From Sporosarcina sp. ACRSM (lineage in GTDB: Bacteria; Bacillota; Bacilli; Bacillales_A; Planococcaceae), in contig NZ_JAKRNU010000009.1 in the NCBI RefSeq assembly GCF_022346545.1, positions 124,001 through 188,000 of the forward strand: a stretch of DNA of 64,000 bases. The letters are read 5' to 3'. The notes under the pieces are model-generated. The model did not search any database. It saw only the letters and a list, made by a program, of their open reading frames with translations, and had not been told where the DNA came from. Shown one piece after another: positions 25,350-34,129 of this stretch. Each line of letters starts with the position of its first letter. Positions within the stretch are counted from its first letter, which is position 1. Position numbers and translations under genes: made by a program.

Positions 25350-26594
25350 TCAGACCCTCTCATCAAAACGAACGATTGTGTTTCCTAAAGCTTGGACGCC
25401 TTTTGCGATGAGTTCAAAGTCGGTCCACTCTTCAGCGCAATGGCTTTTCCCTTCTTGACTCGGAACAAAAATCATACCGACCGGTGCAATCTTGGCTAAT
25501 TGGTTGCCATCATGACCGGCCCCGCTTGGGAGACGATGCGTTGTTCCTACAGCTTCACAACTTTCTTCTATTAATTGTACGATCTCTTCATCGACAATAA
25601 TCGAATTCGCATGGGATAACTGATTCATCGTGATGGAGACAGCTCTTCTCTTTTCTACTTCTGCAATTTCTCTTTGAATCTTTTCGATCATCTGATCAAG
25701 TGCCTGTAAATCTAATGAACGTACTTCAAATTCGAAAATAACACTTCCTGGAACGACGTTTGCACCATTCGGCTCTACAAAAAGGCGGCCTACTGTTCCA
25801 ACGACTTGTTCTGCGTACATCTCGTTTGCAACTTTTTCGATTGCCAACACAATTTCTGAAGCTGTCGTTAACGCATCAAATCGCATATTCATTGGTGTTG
25901 TTCCGGCATGATTCGCTTGTCCTTCAACGATGACTTTATGGCGTTGAATGCCTACGATTCCCGTTACAACACCTAATTCGTGATTCGTTTGTTCGAGTAC
26001 AGGCCCTTGCTCAATATGTAACTCCGCGTACAAGGATAGATCGCCCGGCTGTAATGACTCGGTCGCCAAGTCTTCCGGTCTACCTCCTACACTTGCCAAA
26101 GCATCCCGAAGAACAAGCCCGTCTCCGTTTGTTCGGTTTAGGTCTTCTTCTGTTAAATTTCCGACCATACCTCTGCTACCAATCGTCGAAATCCCGAACT
26201 CACTTGCCTCTTCACCCGTAAAATCAACAACTAAAAGCGTATGCGCCAACTGGATATCTTTTTCATTCAACTGTCTGGCGATTTCAATTCCGGCAAGCAC
26301 ACCGATAATGCCATCAAATCGGCCACCGCCAACAACTGAATCCGTATGAGAACCAATCATAATCGGAGGGAGTTCAGGATTTTTCCCTTCGCGTTTGCCG
26401 ATCAGGTTCGATGCAACGTCAGTCGAGACATCCAAACCACTATTCTTCATTTCCTTCATTAACCATTCGCGGCTTTGCGTATGCCATTTCGTGAACGGTC
26501 TTCTCGTATAGCCTGGTTTATCTTCATCAATGATCGTCGCTAAAGCTAGGATATTATCTTTTATCCGATCTGTATTCACCTCAAAATTGGTCAT
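25350..26594 (-). CDS. Allantoate amidohydrolase / N-carbamoyl amino acid hydrolase family enzyme
   Basis: M20-type binuclear-metal hydrolase (414 residues), paralogous to the enzyme at 13842-15089. Motifs are GSHTDSVVGGGRFDG, GEEASEFGIST, HIEQGPVLE and GAGHDGNQLA. The GEEASEFG segment differs from the NEEGARF of its paralogue, suggesting a different substrate. The start overlaps the stop of the allantoinase-like gene by 4 bases. As the last gene of the TRAP/allantoinase operon it probably hydrolyses the open-ring ureide released by the preceding enzyme. Allantoate is the first candidate. Confidence 0.87.
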   Translation of the reverse strand: MTNFEVNTDRIKDNILALATIIDEDKPGYTRRPFTKWHTQSREWLMKEMKNSGLDVSTDVASNLIGKREGKNPELPPIMIGSHTDSVVGGGRFDGIIGVLAGIEIARQLNEKDIQLAHTLLVVDFTGEEASEFGISTIGSRGMVGNLTEEDLNRTNGDGLVLRDALASVGGRPEDLATESLQPGDLSLYAELHIEQGPVLEQTNHELGVVTGIVGIQRHKVIVEGQANHAGTTPMNMRFDALTTASEIVLAIEKVANEMYAEQVVGTVGRLFVEPNGANVVPGSVIFEFEVRSLDLQALDQMIEKIQREIAEVEKRRAVSITMNQLSHANSIIVDEEIVQLIEESCEAVGTTHRLPSGAGHDGNQLAKIAPVGMIFVPSQEGKSHCAEEWTDFELIAKGVQALGNTIVRFDERV

Positions 26595-27955
26595 TCCGCA
26601 AACACCTTCTTTTCGTAGATTGCGGGAATGAAAGTACCGTCTCCTTGTTCACCAATCACGCTACCATCATAGACTTCTTTCCCTCTGACATAAGTCCGCT
26701 TCACTTTCCCGTGCATTTCCATCCCATGATACGGACTCCAGCCTGCATTTGAATGCATTTTTTCTTCATCTAAAATCGACACTTCCGTCGGATCAACAAT
26801 GATAAAATCGGCGTCATAACCTACGGCTAACTTTCCTTTTCTATGTCCTAGGCCAAACCGGTTGGCAGGATTTTCAGCCAACACTTTTGCCAATTGTAAA
26901 ATGGAGATTCTTCCTTTTGCTACACCTTCGCTAAATAAAATCGGGAATAATACTTCGACACCTGGTGCTCCTGAAGAATTTTTAAAAATATTGGCATCGC
27001 TTTTTAAATGGATTGGCCAAGGGGCATGATCGGACGTCACCATGTCAATCTTCCCACTTGCCAATAAGTCCCATAGCGCATGCATATCCGCTTCACTTCT
27101 TAAAGGTGGGTTGATTTTCCCTTTTGCCTTTAAGCGTTCCATATCGTTTTCATTGAAAATGAGGTAATGGGTACATGTCTCTGCCGTTGCGTCGGTTCCC
27201 TCCTGTTGATAAGCTTCCACAAGATTGAAGACACGCGGAAATGTACTGTGATGTAAATGAACTTTCGTATCGGTAGCATGCGCTAACTCCAAAATCGTCA
27301 ATGCCGCTGTCGACTCCGCTACTTTCGGCCGACTGAGACAATGAGCCATCGGATTATTTAGCCCTTCGTTCTCATATTTTTGAATGAACTTCCGGACAAT
27401 CGCATCCGTCTCCGCATGGACTGTGACAGGTCTCCCTGTTTTGCGTACCTCTTTAAATGCTTCGTAAAGCTCCCCTTCATCGACTTTCGGGAACCGGACC
27501 GAATCTGTATTAAACAAAGAGATCTTAAATCCGCAAGCCCCTGAATCTGCCAATAATGCAATTTGATCCAATCCATCATAAGGGGCGATCGTTGCCAGCA
27601 TAGCAATATCGACAACCGCCTCTTGTACCAAACGTTCCTTTTTCTCTTCAAAAAGATTCTGTGTACAAATTAACTTATCTGCGTCATAAGGCATTTCAAC
27701 AATCGTCGTCACACCACCAGCGGCAGCAGAACGGGTCGCATTTGTAAAACCTTCATCTAATGAGCTGAAACAATGCACATGCGCATCAACCACACCCGGG
27801 AAAATATAATGTCCCGTTGCATCCACTACCTCACCCTCTGCAGGCGCTTCTTCTGAAATCGAGACGATTTTCTCATCTTGAATTGTTAAATATGCGTTGA
27901 ACAATACTTTTTCTGACAAGACGATATTCCCTTTAATTGTTTTTGAAGTAAGCAT
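26591..27955 (-). CDS. Allantoinase-like cyclic amidohydrolase (AllB/dihydroorotase superfamily)
   Basis: Metal-dependent cyclic amidase of 454 residues. Ligand motifs are DAHVHCF, the lysine segment GFKISLF, VHAETD, LHHST and SDHAPW, in the order expected for AllB. The HAPWP stretch after the aspartate matches allantoinases better than dihydropyrimidinases. It expectedly opens allantoin or another hydantoin ring. It lies 37 bases after the TRAP large-permease gene and is coupled to the hydrolase gene. The same operon encodes a second, unrelated PuuE-type allantoinase, so this one's exact substrate is uncertain. Confidence 0.87.
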   Translation of the reverse strand: MLTSKTIKGNIVLSEKVLFNAYLTIQDEKIVSISEEAPAEGEVVDATGHYIFPGVVDAHVHCFSSLDEGFTNATRSAAAGGVTTIVEMPYDADKLICTQNLFEEKKERLVQEAVVDIAMLATIAPYDGLDQIALLADSGACGFKISLFNTDSVRFPKVDEGELYEAFKEVRKTGRPVTVHAETDAIVRKFIQKYENEGLNNPMAHCLSRPKVAESTAALTILELAHATDTKVHLHHSTFPRVFNLVEAYQQEGTDATAETCTHYLIFNENDMERLKAKGKINPPLRSEADMHALWDLLASGKIDMVTSDHAPWPIHLKSDANIFKNSSGAPGVEVLFPILFSEGVAKGRISILQLAKVLAENPANRFGLGHRKGKLAVGYDADFIIVDPTEVSILDEEKMHSNAGWSPYHGMEMHGKVKRTYVRGKEVYDGSVIGEQGDGTFIPAIYEKKVFAE

Positions 27956-27992
27956 CTAATTCCTCCTAAATTGAATGGTTCTATGGTGACGT

Positions 27993-29270
27993 TCAGCGCT
28001 TGAACAATTCGACTAAAAATAGACTAATTTGAGGAATATAGCTGATTAACAATACATTGATAATCATAATTCCTATAAACGGTAAGATCGCTTTTGTAAT
28101 TTGTTCCAATCGGATATTCGCAATTTGACAAGAAACGAATAGATTTACACCTAATGGTGGTGTACACATCCCAATTGCTAGATTTGTAATCATGATCATT
28201 CCAAAATGGACTGGATCGATGCCTAAAGAGACAGCAATTGGTGTAAGTAATGGCGCCAAAATAATAATGGCAACACTTCCATCAAAGAACATGCCAATCA
28301 CAAATAATACAATATTAATAATCAATAAAAACATAATTGGAGAATCCGTGACATTCCCAAAGAACATCGCTAGCTTTTGAGGTACACCTTCCCGAGTGAG
28401 TACCCATGCGAAAATTCCCGCATTGGCAATGATGAACATGACGATGGATGTCATAATCATGGATCTGGAAAAGATCGAAATTAAATCTTTGAACTTAATT
28501 TCTTTATAAACAAATACGCCAATAATAAATGCATAAGCTACTGCCACCGCAGCCGCTTCCGTCGGCGTAAAAATCCCGCCATAAATTCCGCCTAAAATAA
28601 TAACCGGCATTAATAATGCGAGAATTGCGTCTTTAAAAGAGACCCATATTTCCCCTTTTGGCAAATCTTTATCTCCCTTGTATCCCTTGATCTTCGAAAT
28701 GATGAAAACCCCTAACATAAGCGAGAATCCAATCATAAGACCAGGCAAAATACCAGCTATAAATAGATCACCTATTGATACACTCGCCGCCACTCCGAAT
28801 AAAATCATGGAAATACTTGGTGGAATAATAACACCTAGTTCACCTGAAATTGCCTGCAACGCTCCTGCGTAACTGCGATCATATCCCTTTTTAATCATCG
28901 CCGGAATAAGAATGGACCCTAACGCAGCTGTCGCAGCAATTCCGGAACCCGAAATCGCAGCGAAAAACATGGAAGTGACGACAACGACCATTCCAAGTCC
29001 TCCCGTCATTCCGCCGACTAATGAACTTGCAAATCGCACTAATCGTCTAGCAATCCCGCCTTTTTCCATCAATGTTCCTGCAAAAATGAAGAAAGGAATA
29101 GCCATCAATGAAAATGAATCGATTGACGTGAAGGCTTTTTGAGCCAATACATTAATCGGAAGATCACTTGCAAATACAATAGCGATAACTGAAGCCAACC
29201 CAATAGAGACAGCAATCGGTACAGATAATGCCAATAATACGAAGAGGGATATCATGAGAGTGATTAACAT
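27993..29270 (-). CDS. TRAP transporter large permease (DctM-type)
   Basis: A 425-residue permease with about 12 membrane helices, the sodium-coupled channel part of a TRAP importer. Typical segments include AIPFFIFAGTLMEKGGIARRL, GVIIPPSISMILFG and FTPTEAAAVAVAYA. The start follows GAGGAGG one base after the stop of the small permease gene. It works with DctQ and DctP encoded in the same operon. In this context it probably imports a ureide or hydantoin. Confidence 0.93.
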   Translation of the reverse strand: MLITLMISLFVLLALSVPIAVSIGLASVIAIVFASDLPINVLAQKAFTSIDSFSLMAIPFFIFAGTLMEKGGIARRLVRFASSLVGGMTGGLGMVVVVTSMFFAAISGSGIAATAALGSILIPAMIKKGYDRSYAGALQAISGELGVIIPPSISMILFGVAASVSIGDLFIAGILPGLMIGFSLMLGVFIISKIKGYKGDKDLPKGEIWVSFKDAILALLMPVIILGGIYGGIFTPTEAAAVAVAYAFIIGVFVYKEIKFKDLISIFSRSMIMTSIVMFIIANAGIFAWVLTREGVPQKLAMFFGNVTDSPIMFLLIINIVLFVIGMFFDGSVAIIILAPLLTPIAVSLGIDPVHFGMIMITNLAIGMCTPPLGVNLFVSCQIANIRLEQITKAILPFIGIMIINVLLISYIPQISLFLVELFKR

Positions 29271-29271
29271 A

Positions 29272-29781
29272 TTAGATGACCTCCTCTTCTTCAGCTTGAT
29301 TAATCGGCTCTTTGTGGATGATCAATTCCATGATGACAGCAATTGCATTCATCACTAATGCAGTAGCTCCAATTGGAATCGCCATATAAGGAATAGACAT
29401 TTTAATCTGCAGTGCCGGGCTGAGTTGTCCTCCTACATTTCCGACAACTTGAATGCCCACAACAAGGAGAGTTGAGAAGAAAATCAAACATAAAAGATAG
29501 ACAAGTATTTTCAAAACTCTTTTCTTTGCATATGTAATATTCTCTGCCAATAATTCCACAGCGATGAGAGATTGTGTTCTCAATGCTAAACTCGCTCCTA
29601 AGAAAATGGATAGCACCATCAAATAGCGGGAAAGCTCCTCAGCCCATGTAATGGTATGGTGAAAGAAATAACGTAAAACGACTTGAGCGATAATGACAAC
29701 TGACATGGTCCCTAAACTAAAAGCAAGAAGGACTTTTAATCCTTTATTGATTTGGTCAATCAGTTTAATCACTTTTTCCAT
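29272..29781 (-). CDS. TRAP transporter small permease (DctQ-type)
   Basis: A 169-residue protein with four membrane helices, matching the DctQ family. The TWAEELSRYLMVLSIFLGA segment is the conserved family core. It is the partner of the large permease encoded next to it. About 80 bases separate it from the PuuE-like gene upstream, and that gap holds a hairpin resembling the end hairpin of the structured repeats. Confidence 0.9.
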   Translation of the reverse strand: MEKVIKLIDQINKGLKVLLAFSLGTMSVVIIAQVVLRYFFHHTITWAEELSRYLMVLSIFLGASLALRTQSLIAVELLAENITYAKKRVLKILVYLLCLIFFSTLLVVGIQVVGNVGGQLSPALQIKMSIPYMAIPIGATALVMNAIAVIMELIIHKEPINQAEEEEVI

Positions 29782-29811
29782 ATTGCACGCTCCTTTTAAC
29801 TTTATTCGTCC

Positions 29812-29841
29812 TCATCCCCCCTTCCATGAGTGGTGGGATGA
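29812..29841. repeat. Isolated hairpin resembling the repeat end
   Basis: TCATCCC pairs with GGGATGA around CCCTTCCATGAGTGGT, similar to the CATCCC...CCACTTATGGAAGTGG end hairpin of the structured repeats. It lies between the dctQ-like and puuE-like genes and may be a remnant of the same family. Confidence 0.5.
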
Positions 29842-29860
29842 AGACAAATAGGCTTCTAAT

Positions 29861-30775
29861 TCAATAGTTTTTTAACCAATGCTCGGCGATATCTACGCGG
29901 CGTGCAAACCAAACTTTTTCCTTTTCTTTTGCATACTCAATAAATTCTCGGAGCGCTGACATGCGATAAGGTTGACCAATGATCCGTGGATGCAATCCGA
30001 TCGACATCATCTTCGGATGGGTATCTCCCTCTTCCCATAAATAATCCAAACTTCTTTTCAATGAATCCAAGAAGTCTGTTGCGCTGCCATAGCCTTGAGG
30101 GCGGACGAATTTCCCATCATTCAACGTTTGGGAATACGGTACGACTAAATGCTTCCGTCCTTTCACGTTTGTGTAATAAGGCAATTCATCATTATAGGCA
30201 TCCGAATCATATAGAAATCCCCCGTGTTCAACGACCAATTCTCTTGTATGTTCTGAAGGACCATATCTGCAATACCAGCCTTGTGGAGCAGATCCGCAAG
30301 TCTGTTCAATCGATCTTACCGCCCATTCCATATGTTGCTTCTCTTCTTCCCTCGAGAGTCTCCAAACTTTCTCCCATCTCCAACCATGTGCACAAACATC
30401 GTTTCCAGATTCTTTTATCCAATCTCCCACTTCTGGATTTCGCTCGATTGCGATTGCACAACCAAATAACGTGAACGGAACTTTCAAATCATCAAATAGT
30501 CTTTGTAAACGCCAAATCCCCACTCTACTTCCATATTCAAAAACCGATTCAACCGCTAAATCTCTTCGATCATGCGGCATCAACGGCGTAAACTCGACAA
30601 AACTCTCATTTTCCGTGTCGCCCAATGATTTCATTTGCTCCGAGCCTTCTTCATAATTGACCGCAATATTGACGACTACTCGCGCATCATTCGGCCAACG
30701 AGCCGCAAATCCCTCTTTTCCATAGCCAATATAATCTTGGCGAGGTCCTGGAATTTCTATTTCAGTTAGCTTCAT
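29861..30775 (-). CDS. PuuE-type allantoinase / polysaccharide deacetylase-fold hydrolase
   Basis: A 304-residue protein of the PuuE branch of the polysaccharide deacetylase (NodB-fold) superfamily. The N-terminal GPRQDYIGYGKEG and ARVVVNIAVNYEEGSE segments and the later CAHGWRWE motif are characteristic of PuuE allantoinases. There is no signal peptide, unlike exported deacetylases. It is second in the operon, between dctP and dctQ. PuuE enzymes open allantoin and are unrelated to the AllB-like enzyme of the same operon, so a related cyclic ureide is an alternative substrate. Confidence 0.83.
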   Translation of the reverse strand: MKLTEIEIPGPRQDYIGYGKEGFAARWPNDARVVVNIAVNYEEGSEQMKSLGDTENESFVEFTPLMPHDRRDLAVESVFEYGSRVGIWRLQRLFDDLKVPFTLFGCAIAIERNPEVGDWIKESGNDVCAHGWRWEKVWRLSREEEKQHMEWAVRSIEQTCGSAPQGWYCRYGPSEHTRELVVEHGGFLYDSDAYNDELPYYTNVKGRKHLVVPYSQTLNDGKFVRPQGYGSATDFLDSLKRSLDYLWEEGDTHPKMMSIGLHPRIIGQPYRMSALREFIEYAKEKEKVWFARRVDIAEHWLKNY

Positions 30776-30804
30776 CTCGTCACCTCAATTAATAGAGTAA
30801 GACT

Positions 30805-30830
30805 CCACTGAAAACCGCCGCTTTCAGTGG
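30805..30830 (-). terminator. Intercistronic hairpin after the dctP-like gene
   Basis: CCACTGAAA pairs with TTTCAGTGG around an eight-base loop. There is no T-run on the minus strand, so it more likely stabilises the dctP transcript or reduces read-through than fully terminates. Confidence 0.6.
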
Positions 30831-30853
30831 GTTTCTCTTGTTTGCTATCGATT

Positions 30854-31840
30854 TTACTGTTGTATCGCTTTGTGAATTTCACCATACTTATCTTCATACT
30901 TTTTGTACATCGGCTGAACAGCTTCTTTAAATGGTTCTAGGTCGATTCCTTCAATAATTTCCATGCCGTTTTCAATCGCTGTATCCTTATATTCTTGTTC
31001 AAGTTTTTGTACAAACTCCCGTTGATGGGTTCCTGCTTCTTTTCCAGCTTCGAGTAAGACTTGTTGCATGTCCTCAGGGAACGAATTGAATTTATCGTTA
31101 TTCATCAAAATCATCCCTGCCGAATACATGTGATTCGTCACTGTCAAATAATCATGAACCTCATAATATTTTTGAGGAATGAGGACAGCGAGTGAATTCC
31201 CTTGTCCATCTACAATTCCTTGTTGGGCTGAAAGAAACAACTCACTGAAAGGGATCGGTGTTGCAGACGCTCCGAAAGCGTTTACAGTGTCAATCTGAAT
31301 TTGATTCTCCTGCGTTCTTAACTTCAGACCTGCTAGATCAGAGAATTTACGAATAGGTTTAGAGTTCGTTGCAATATGGTACGAGCCATTATCGATCCAA
31401 TATAGATTTTTAAAGTTTGCTTCTTCCAGTTGTTTTGATATTTCCTCCCCAACTTCACCATCTAGTACTTCTTCAGCATGCTTATGATCTGTAAACAAAA
31501 ATGGAAAATCAAGCGCATTTACTTTATCGGCGAAGTTCCCCATTGGACCGGTCGAAAGTAATGCAATATCAATGCTTCCAGATTGAACGGATTCAGCTGC
31601 TTCTCTTTCAGCCCCCAGCTCAGAATTCGGGTGCACCTGCACTTTAATTTGACCATTCGACTTTTCTTCAACAAGCTCTTGGAATTTCAAAGCTCCTTCA
31701 TGTAAATGAGAGTCTAAGGCCCCGCCATGTGCAAGAGTAAGCGTTTGCACACCATCGCCACTTTCTCCATTTCCCGAACAGCCCACTAACAGAATCAATG
31801 CAACGACTAGAACAAGTGTATTTTTCAATAACTTCTTCAT
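30854..31840 (-). CDS. TRAP transporter substrate-binding lipoprotein (DctP-type)
   Basis: Extracytoplasmic solute receptor of 328 residues. A signal peptide ends in lipobox LVGC (near residue 21), so it is lipid-anchored as usual for Gram-positive TRAP receptors. The mature domain has DctP-family segments (NSELGAEREAAESVQSGSID; LKLRTQENQIQ with the ligand-contact arginine). It is the first gene of the operon, behind a promoter with overlapping palindromes. The ligand is not known; adjacent allantoinases suggest a ureide. Confidence 0.92.
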   Translation of the reverse strand: MKKLLKNTLVLVVALILLVGCSGNGESGDGVQTLTLAHGGALDSHLHEGALKFQELVEEKSNGQIKVQVHPNSELGAEREAAESVQSGSIDIALLSTGPMGNFADKVNALDFPFLFTDHKHAEEVLDGEVGEEISKQLEEANFKNLYWIDNGSYHIATNSKPIRKFSDLAGLKLRTQENQIQIDTVNAFGASATPIPFSELFLSAQQGIVDGQGNSLAVLIPQKYYEVHDYLTVTNHMYSAGMILMNNDKFNSFPEDMQQVLLEAGKEAGTHQREFVQKLEQEYKDTAIENGMEIIEGIDLEPFKEAVQPMYKKYEDKYGEIHKAIQQ

Positions 31841-31853
31841 CCCAACACCCCTT

Positions 31854-31897
31854 TTATCATTTTGTGATAATAAATATCCACTACGTGATAATTATCA
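31854..31897. promoter_or_regulatory. Two palindromic candidate operators before the dctP operon
   Basis: TTATCA, five bases, TGATAA (31854-31870) and the perfect palindrome TGATAATTATCA (31886-31897) lie between the -10 region and the dctP start. The same half-sites recur upstream of the iclR-like gene (32904-32941), which suggests a common repressor, most simply the IclR protein. Confidence 0.6.
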
Positions 31898-31922
31898 TAA
31901 TTGAATCATTTAAGAATAGCAA
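31894..31922 (-). promoter_or_regulatory. Promoter of the TRAP/allantoinase operon
   Basis: TTGCTA (31917-31922), a 17-base spacer and TATGAT (31894-31899) on the minus strand. The -10 overlaps the palindrome TGATAATTATCA, as expected for repression. Confidence 0.65.
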
Positions 31923-31990
31923 GCCTAATTTTATTTAATTTCAAAATCATCAACTAAACTGTATTTTCTTTAAAGATAATGGATTTCCCC

Positions 31991-32048
31991 TAAAAAAAAC
32001 GTGGAATGTACGAGTCATCTACAATCGATGACTCGTACATTCCACGTT
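31991..32048 (-). terminator. Very strong intrinsic terminator of the iclR-like gene
   Basis: A perfect 22-base-pair stem (arms 31998-32019 and 32027-32048) with a seven-base loop is followed on the minus strand by a run of eight T's. It isolates the iclR transcript from the TRAP operon promoter. Confidence 0.93.
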
Positions 32049-32105
32049 TCCCGAATAGCAAGGTGACGCAGCATTCTATCTACTTTACAAACCAACCGCA
32101 TCTTG

Positions 32106-32849
32106 TTAGGATAATTGATTTTTCTTTACCTTTTTCGTAATTTCATTTGCCGATTTTACCACTTCTTCTATAGTTTTACTTAGAATTTCCTCCGGAAATC
32201 GCTCTTTCGGTCCAAGAATAGAAAGACTTGCAATGACAGAATCATTTTCATCAAAAATAGGAGCCGCTACTGCCAACGTGTCTGAATCCACTTCTCCTAC
32301 TGTTTGTGCATAGCCTTGATGACGGATTTTCTTCAATTCTTGAACTAACTCTTCACGAAACGTCTCATCTGCTTCCTTGATAATTCCATTAATAAACTTC
32401 GTATTTTCAAATGCCAATATTGATTTACCCGAGGCTCCACGATCCAGTTGATGGATTTTACCGTTTTTAGTCAAATAGCCGATGAGTCTGTTCCCTTCCG
32501 CAAACTGCACTGTAACACCTACATCCCCTCTCCTGACAACCAATAGCGAGGTTTCATTTAATCTTTCCGTTAAACTGTCCATAATCGGGCGAGAAATCGT
32601 CAAAAGGTTCTGATCAATTTGCTGATGTAAACTTCTTGCTAAATCCATAATCCGCATCCCTAAACTAATCTGTCCCTTTTCCTTTCTTTCAATTACTCCA
32701 TTTAATTCAAGCGTTTTAACGAGTCGATAAGCTGTACTCTCAGGTAAAGGCACCCTTTCCGCAATCTCTCCGACCGTTAACGTTTTGCCTGATTCCGCTA
32801 GAACAAACAATATATCTAATGCCCTTCCCACTGTCTGTGTCTGATTCAC
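32106..32849 (-). CDS. IclR-family transcriptional regulator
   Basis: A 247-residue regulator with an N-terminal winged helix-turn-helix (about 1-60, with LTVGEIAERVPLPESTAYRLV) and a C-terminal IclR effector domain (about 75-245). GTG start after AGGGAG. It lies directly upstream of, and on the same strand as, the TRAP/allantoinase operon, separated by a strong terminator. Its own promoter and that of the operon share TTATCA/TGATAA half-sites, so it is the likely local regulator and probably autoregulated. E. coli AllR, the allantoin regulator, belongs to this family. Confidence 0.92.
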   Translation of the reverse strand: MNQTQTVGRALDILFVLAESGKTLTVGEIAERVPLPESTAYRLVKTLELNGVIERKEKGQISLGMRIMDLARSLHQQIDQNLLTISRPIMDSLTERLNETSLLVVRRGDVGVTVQFAEGNRLIGYLTKNGKIHQLDRGASGKSILAFENTKFINGIIKEADETFREELVQELKKIRHQGYAQTVGEVDSDTLAVAAPIFDENDSVIASLSILGPKERFPEEILSKTIEEVVKSANEITKKVKKNQLS

Positions 32850-32903
32850 TTTTACACTCCCTAACCCTTATCAATACTTACCATGGAAATTACTAAATCT
32901 ATT

Positions 32904-32941
32904 TTATCATTATACGAAAAAACAAATCCATTTTATGATAA
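32904..32941. promoter_or_regulatory. Candidate IclR operator half-sites upstream of its own gene
   Basis: TTATCA (32904-32909) and TGATAA (32936-32941) flank a minus-strand TATAAT (32909-32914) with a weak -35. They match the half-sites before the dctP operon. The rest of 32850-33180 shows no gene. Confidence 0.5.
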
Positions 32942-33092
32942 TCTGAACTTAGCAAATCTAAGCAACCTAGTCAACCTCTGTCTTTCATTAAACGACTAGT
33001 CTATTGCCTTTCTACATTTCCGTGTATAAAACAATCTAAATGTCTCTATTTTCTGTCAACCACAGTATAGCATCTCTATTTCATGAATGCGC

Positions 33093-33130
33093 AAAAAGGG
33101 TTGAAAATCGAATTGATTCCAACCCCTTTG
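33093..33130 (-). terminator. Intrinsic terminator after the transporter remnant
   Basis: AAAGGGGTTG pairs imperfectly with CAACCCTTT on the minus strand, followed by a short T-run. It would have ended the aromatic transporter transcript. Confidence 0.6.
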
Positions 33131-33180
33131 TCAACATACTATAAAACCATTACACGGCTTTTTTAATGCAGTTAGACATA

Positions 33181-33987
33181 TTATTTTTCAACAAGATCAC
33201 CAGTAGCCTTGTAGCGCTTATTAACAACTCTTACCAGGTTCTTGGAAGGACTCTTTTCATAAATAAAAGCAACAGCAATTGCTGCCAGTAATCCCGGCAC
33301 TGCCAATACCATAAAGTTTTGTTGAAACGGTAAACTCAAGGCAAGGAGTGCTCCTCCCAACATCGGACCAATGATCCCTCCAATTCTTCCTACACCTGAT
33401 GCCCAGCCGACTCCTGTTGAACGCACTTCGGTCGGATAAAATTGTGAGGCGAAGGAATAGAGAATAATTTGCGATCCGATGGATGTGGCTCCGGCAACTG
33501 CCACAAATAGATAGAGTACGATGATAGTGGGCTGCATGCCCATTACGGTTAAAGAAATGGCATTTAAACAAAAAAAGATGGTCAACACGCGTTTCGTACT
33601 CCATCTATCTGCCAGCCATCCGCCAATCAATGAACCAAAAATTCCGCCTATATTTAACGCCAAGAGAAATGTCAAACTTGAACCAAACCCATATCCGGCT
33701 TCGGTCATTAGTTTAGGTAACCATGTCCCCAAACCGTACGTGATTAGCAAGCATAAGAAAAAATTGAGCCAGAACAACACAGTACTAATCGTTCGACCAT
33801 TTTCAAATAACTTTTTGACAGGAATACCCGTTTTCGGTGGAACGGTCATTTCATACTCGTCCTCATCGCGCGGTGTATAAGATGGGTCGATTTGGGCGAT
33901 TACTTGACCGATTCGCTTCTTGTTATTTCGGGCCATGAGAAATCCTAGTGATTCGGGGAGATATTTGTATAGAAAAGGAACCGCCAT
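33181..33987 (-). pseudogene. C-terminal part of a split MFS aromatic acid transporter
   Basis: About 268 codons covering the last half of an AAHS-family (PcaK/benzoate-type) major facilitator: the central cytoplasmic loop, FLYKYLPESLGFLM, and about six helices. The apparent ATG at 33987 is created at the junction with the TnpB element's right end. The matching N-terminal fragment lies at 35637-35939. Adding both fragments leaves about 75-85 residues (helices 4-6) missing, so the gene is disrupted and partly deleted rather than simply interrupted. It belongs to the aromatic degradation cluster. Confidence 0.9.
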
Positions 33988-34129
33988 TGACCACTCCCAC
34001 AGCTAAAGCAATGGGATTCTTTTTCGCAAACATTTCACTTGCACTTCCCCATTTGAGGAGGCAGAGGCGAAACTTGGGCGAACAACAGTCGAAAGAATTC
34101 CTCTCTCGAATGGGCAAGGTCTTTGCCAA
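33988..34129 (-). ncRNA. Predicted omega/reRNA region at the right end of the TnpB element
   Basis: The 140 bases between the tnpB stop and the element end are where IS200/IS605 TnpB guide RNAs are made. The end shows the typical hairpin ATCCCATTGCTTTAGCTGTGGGA followed closely by GTGGTCA. The guide would be read from the flanking transporter sequence starting ATGGCGGTTCC. The assignment is from family knowledge; transcription is not shown. Confidence 0.55.
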
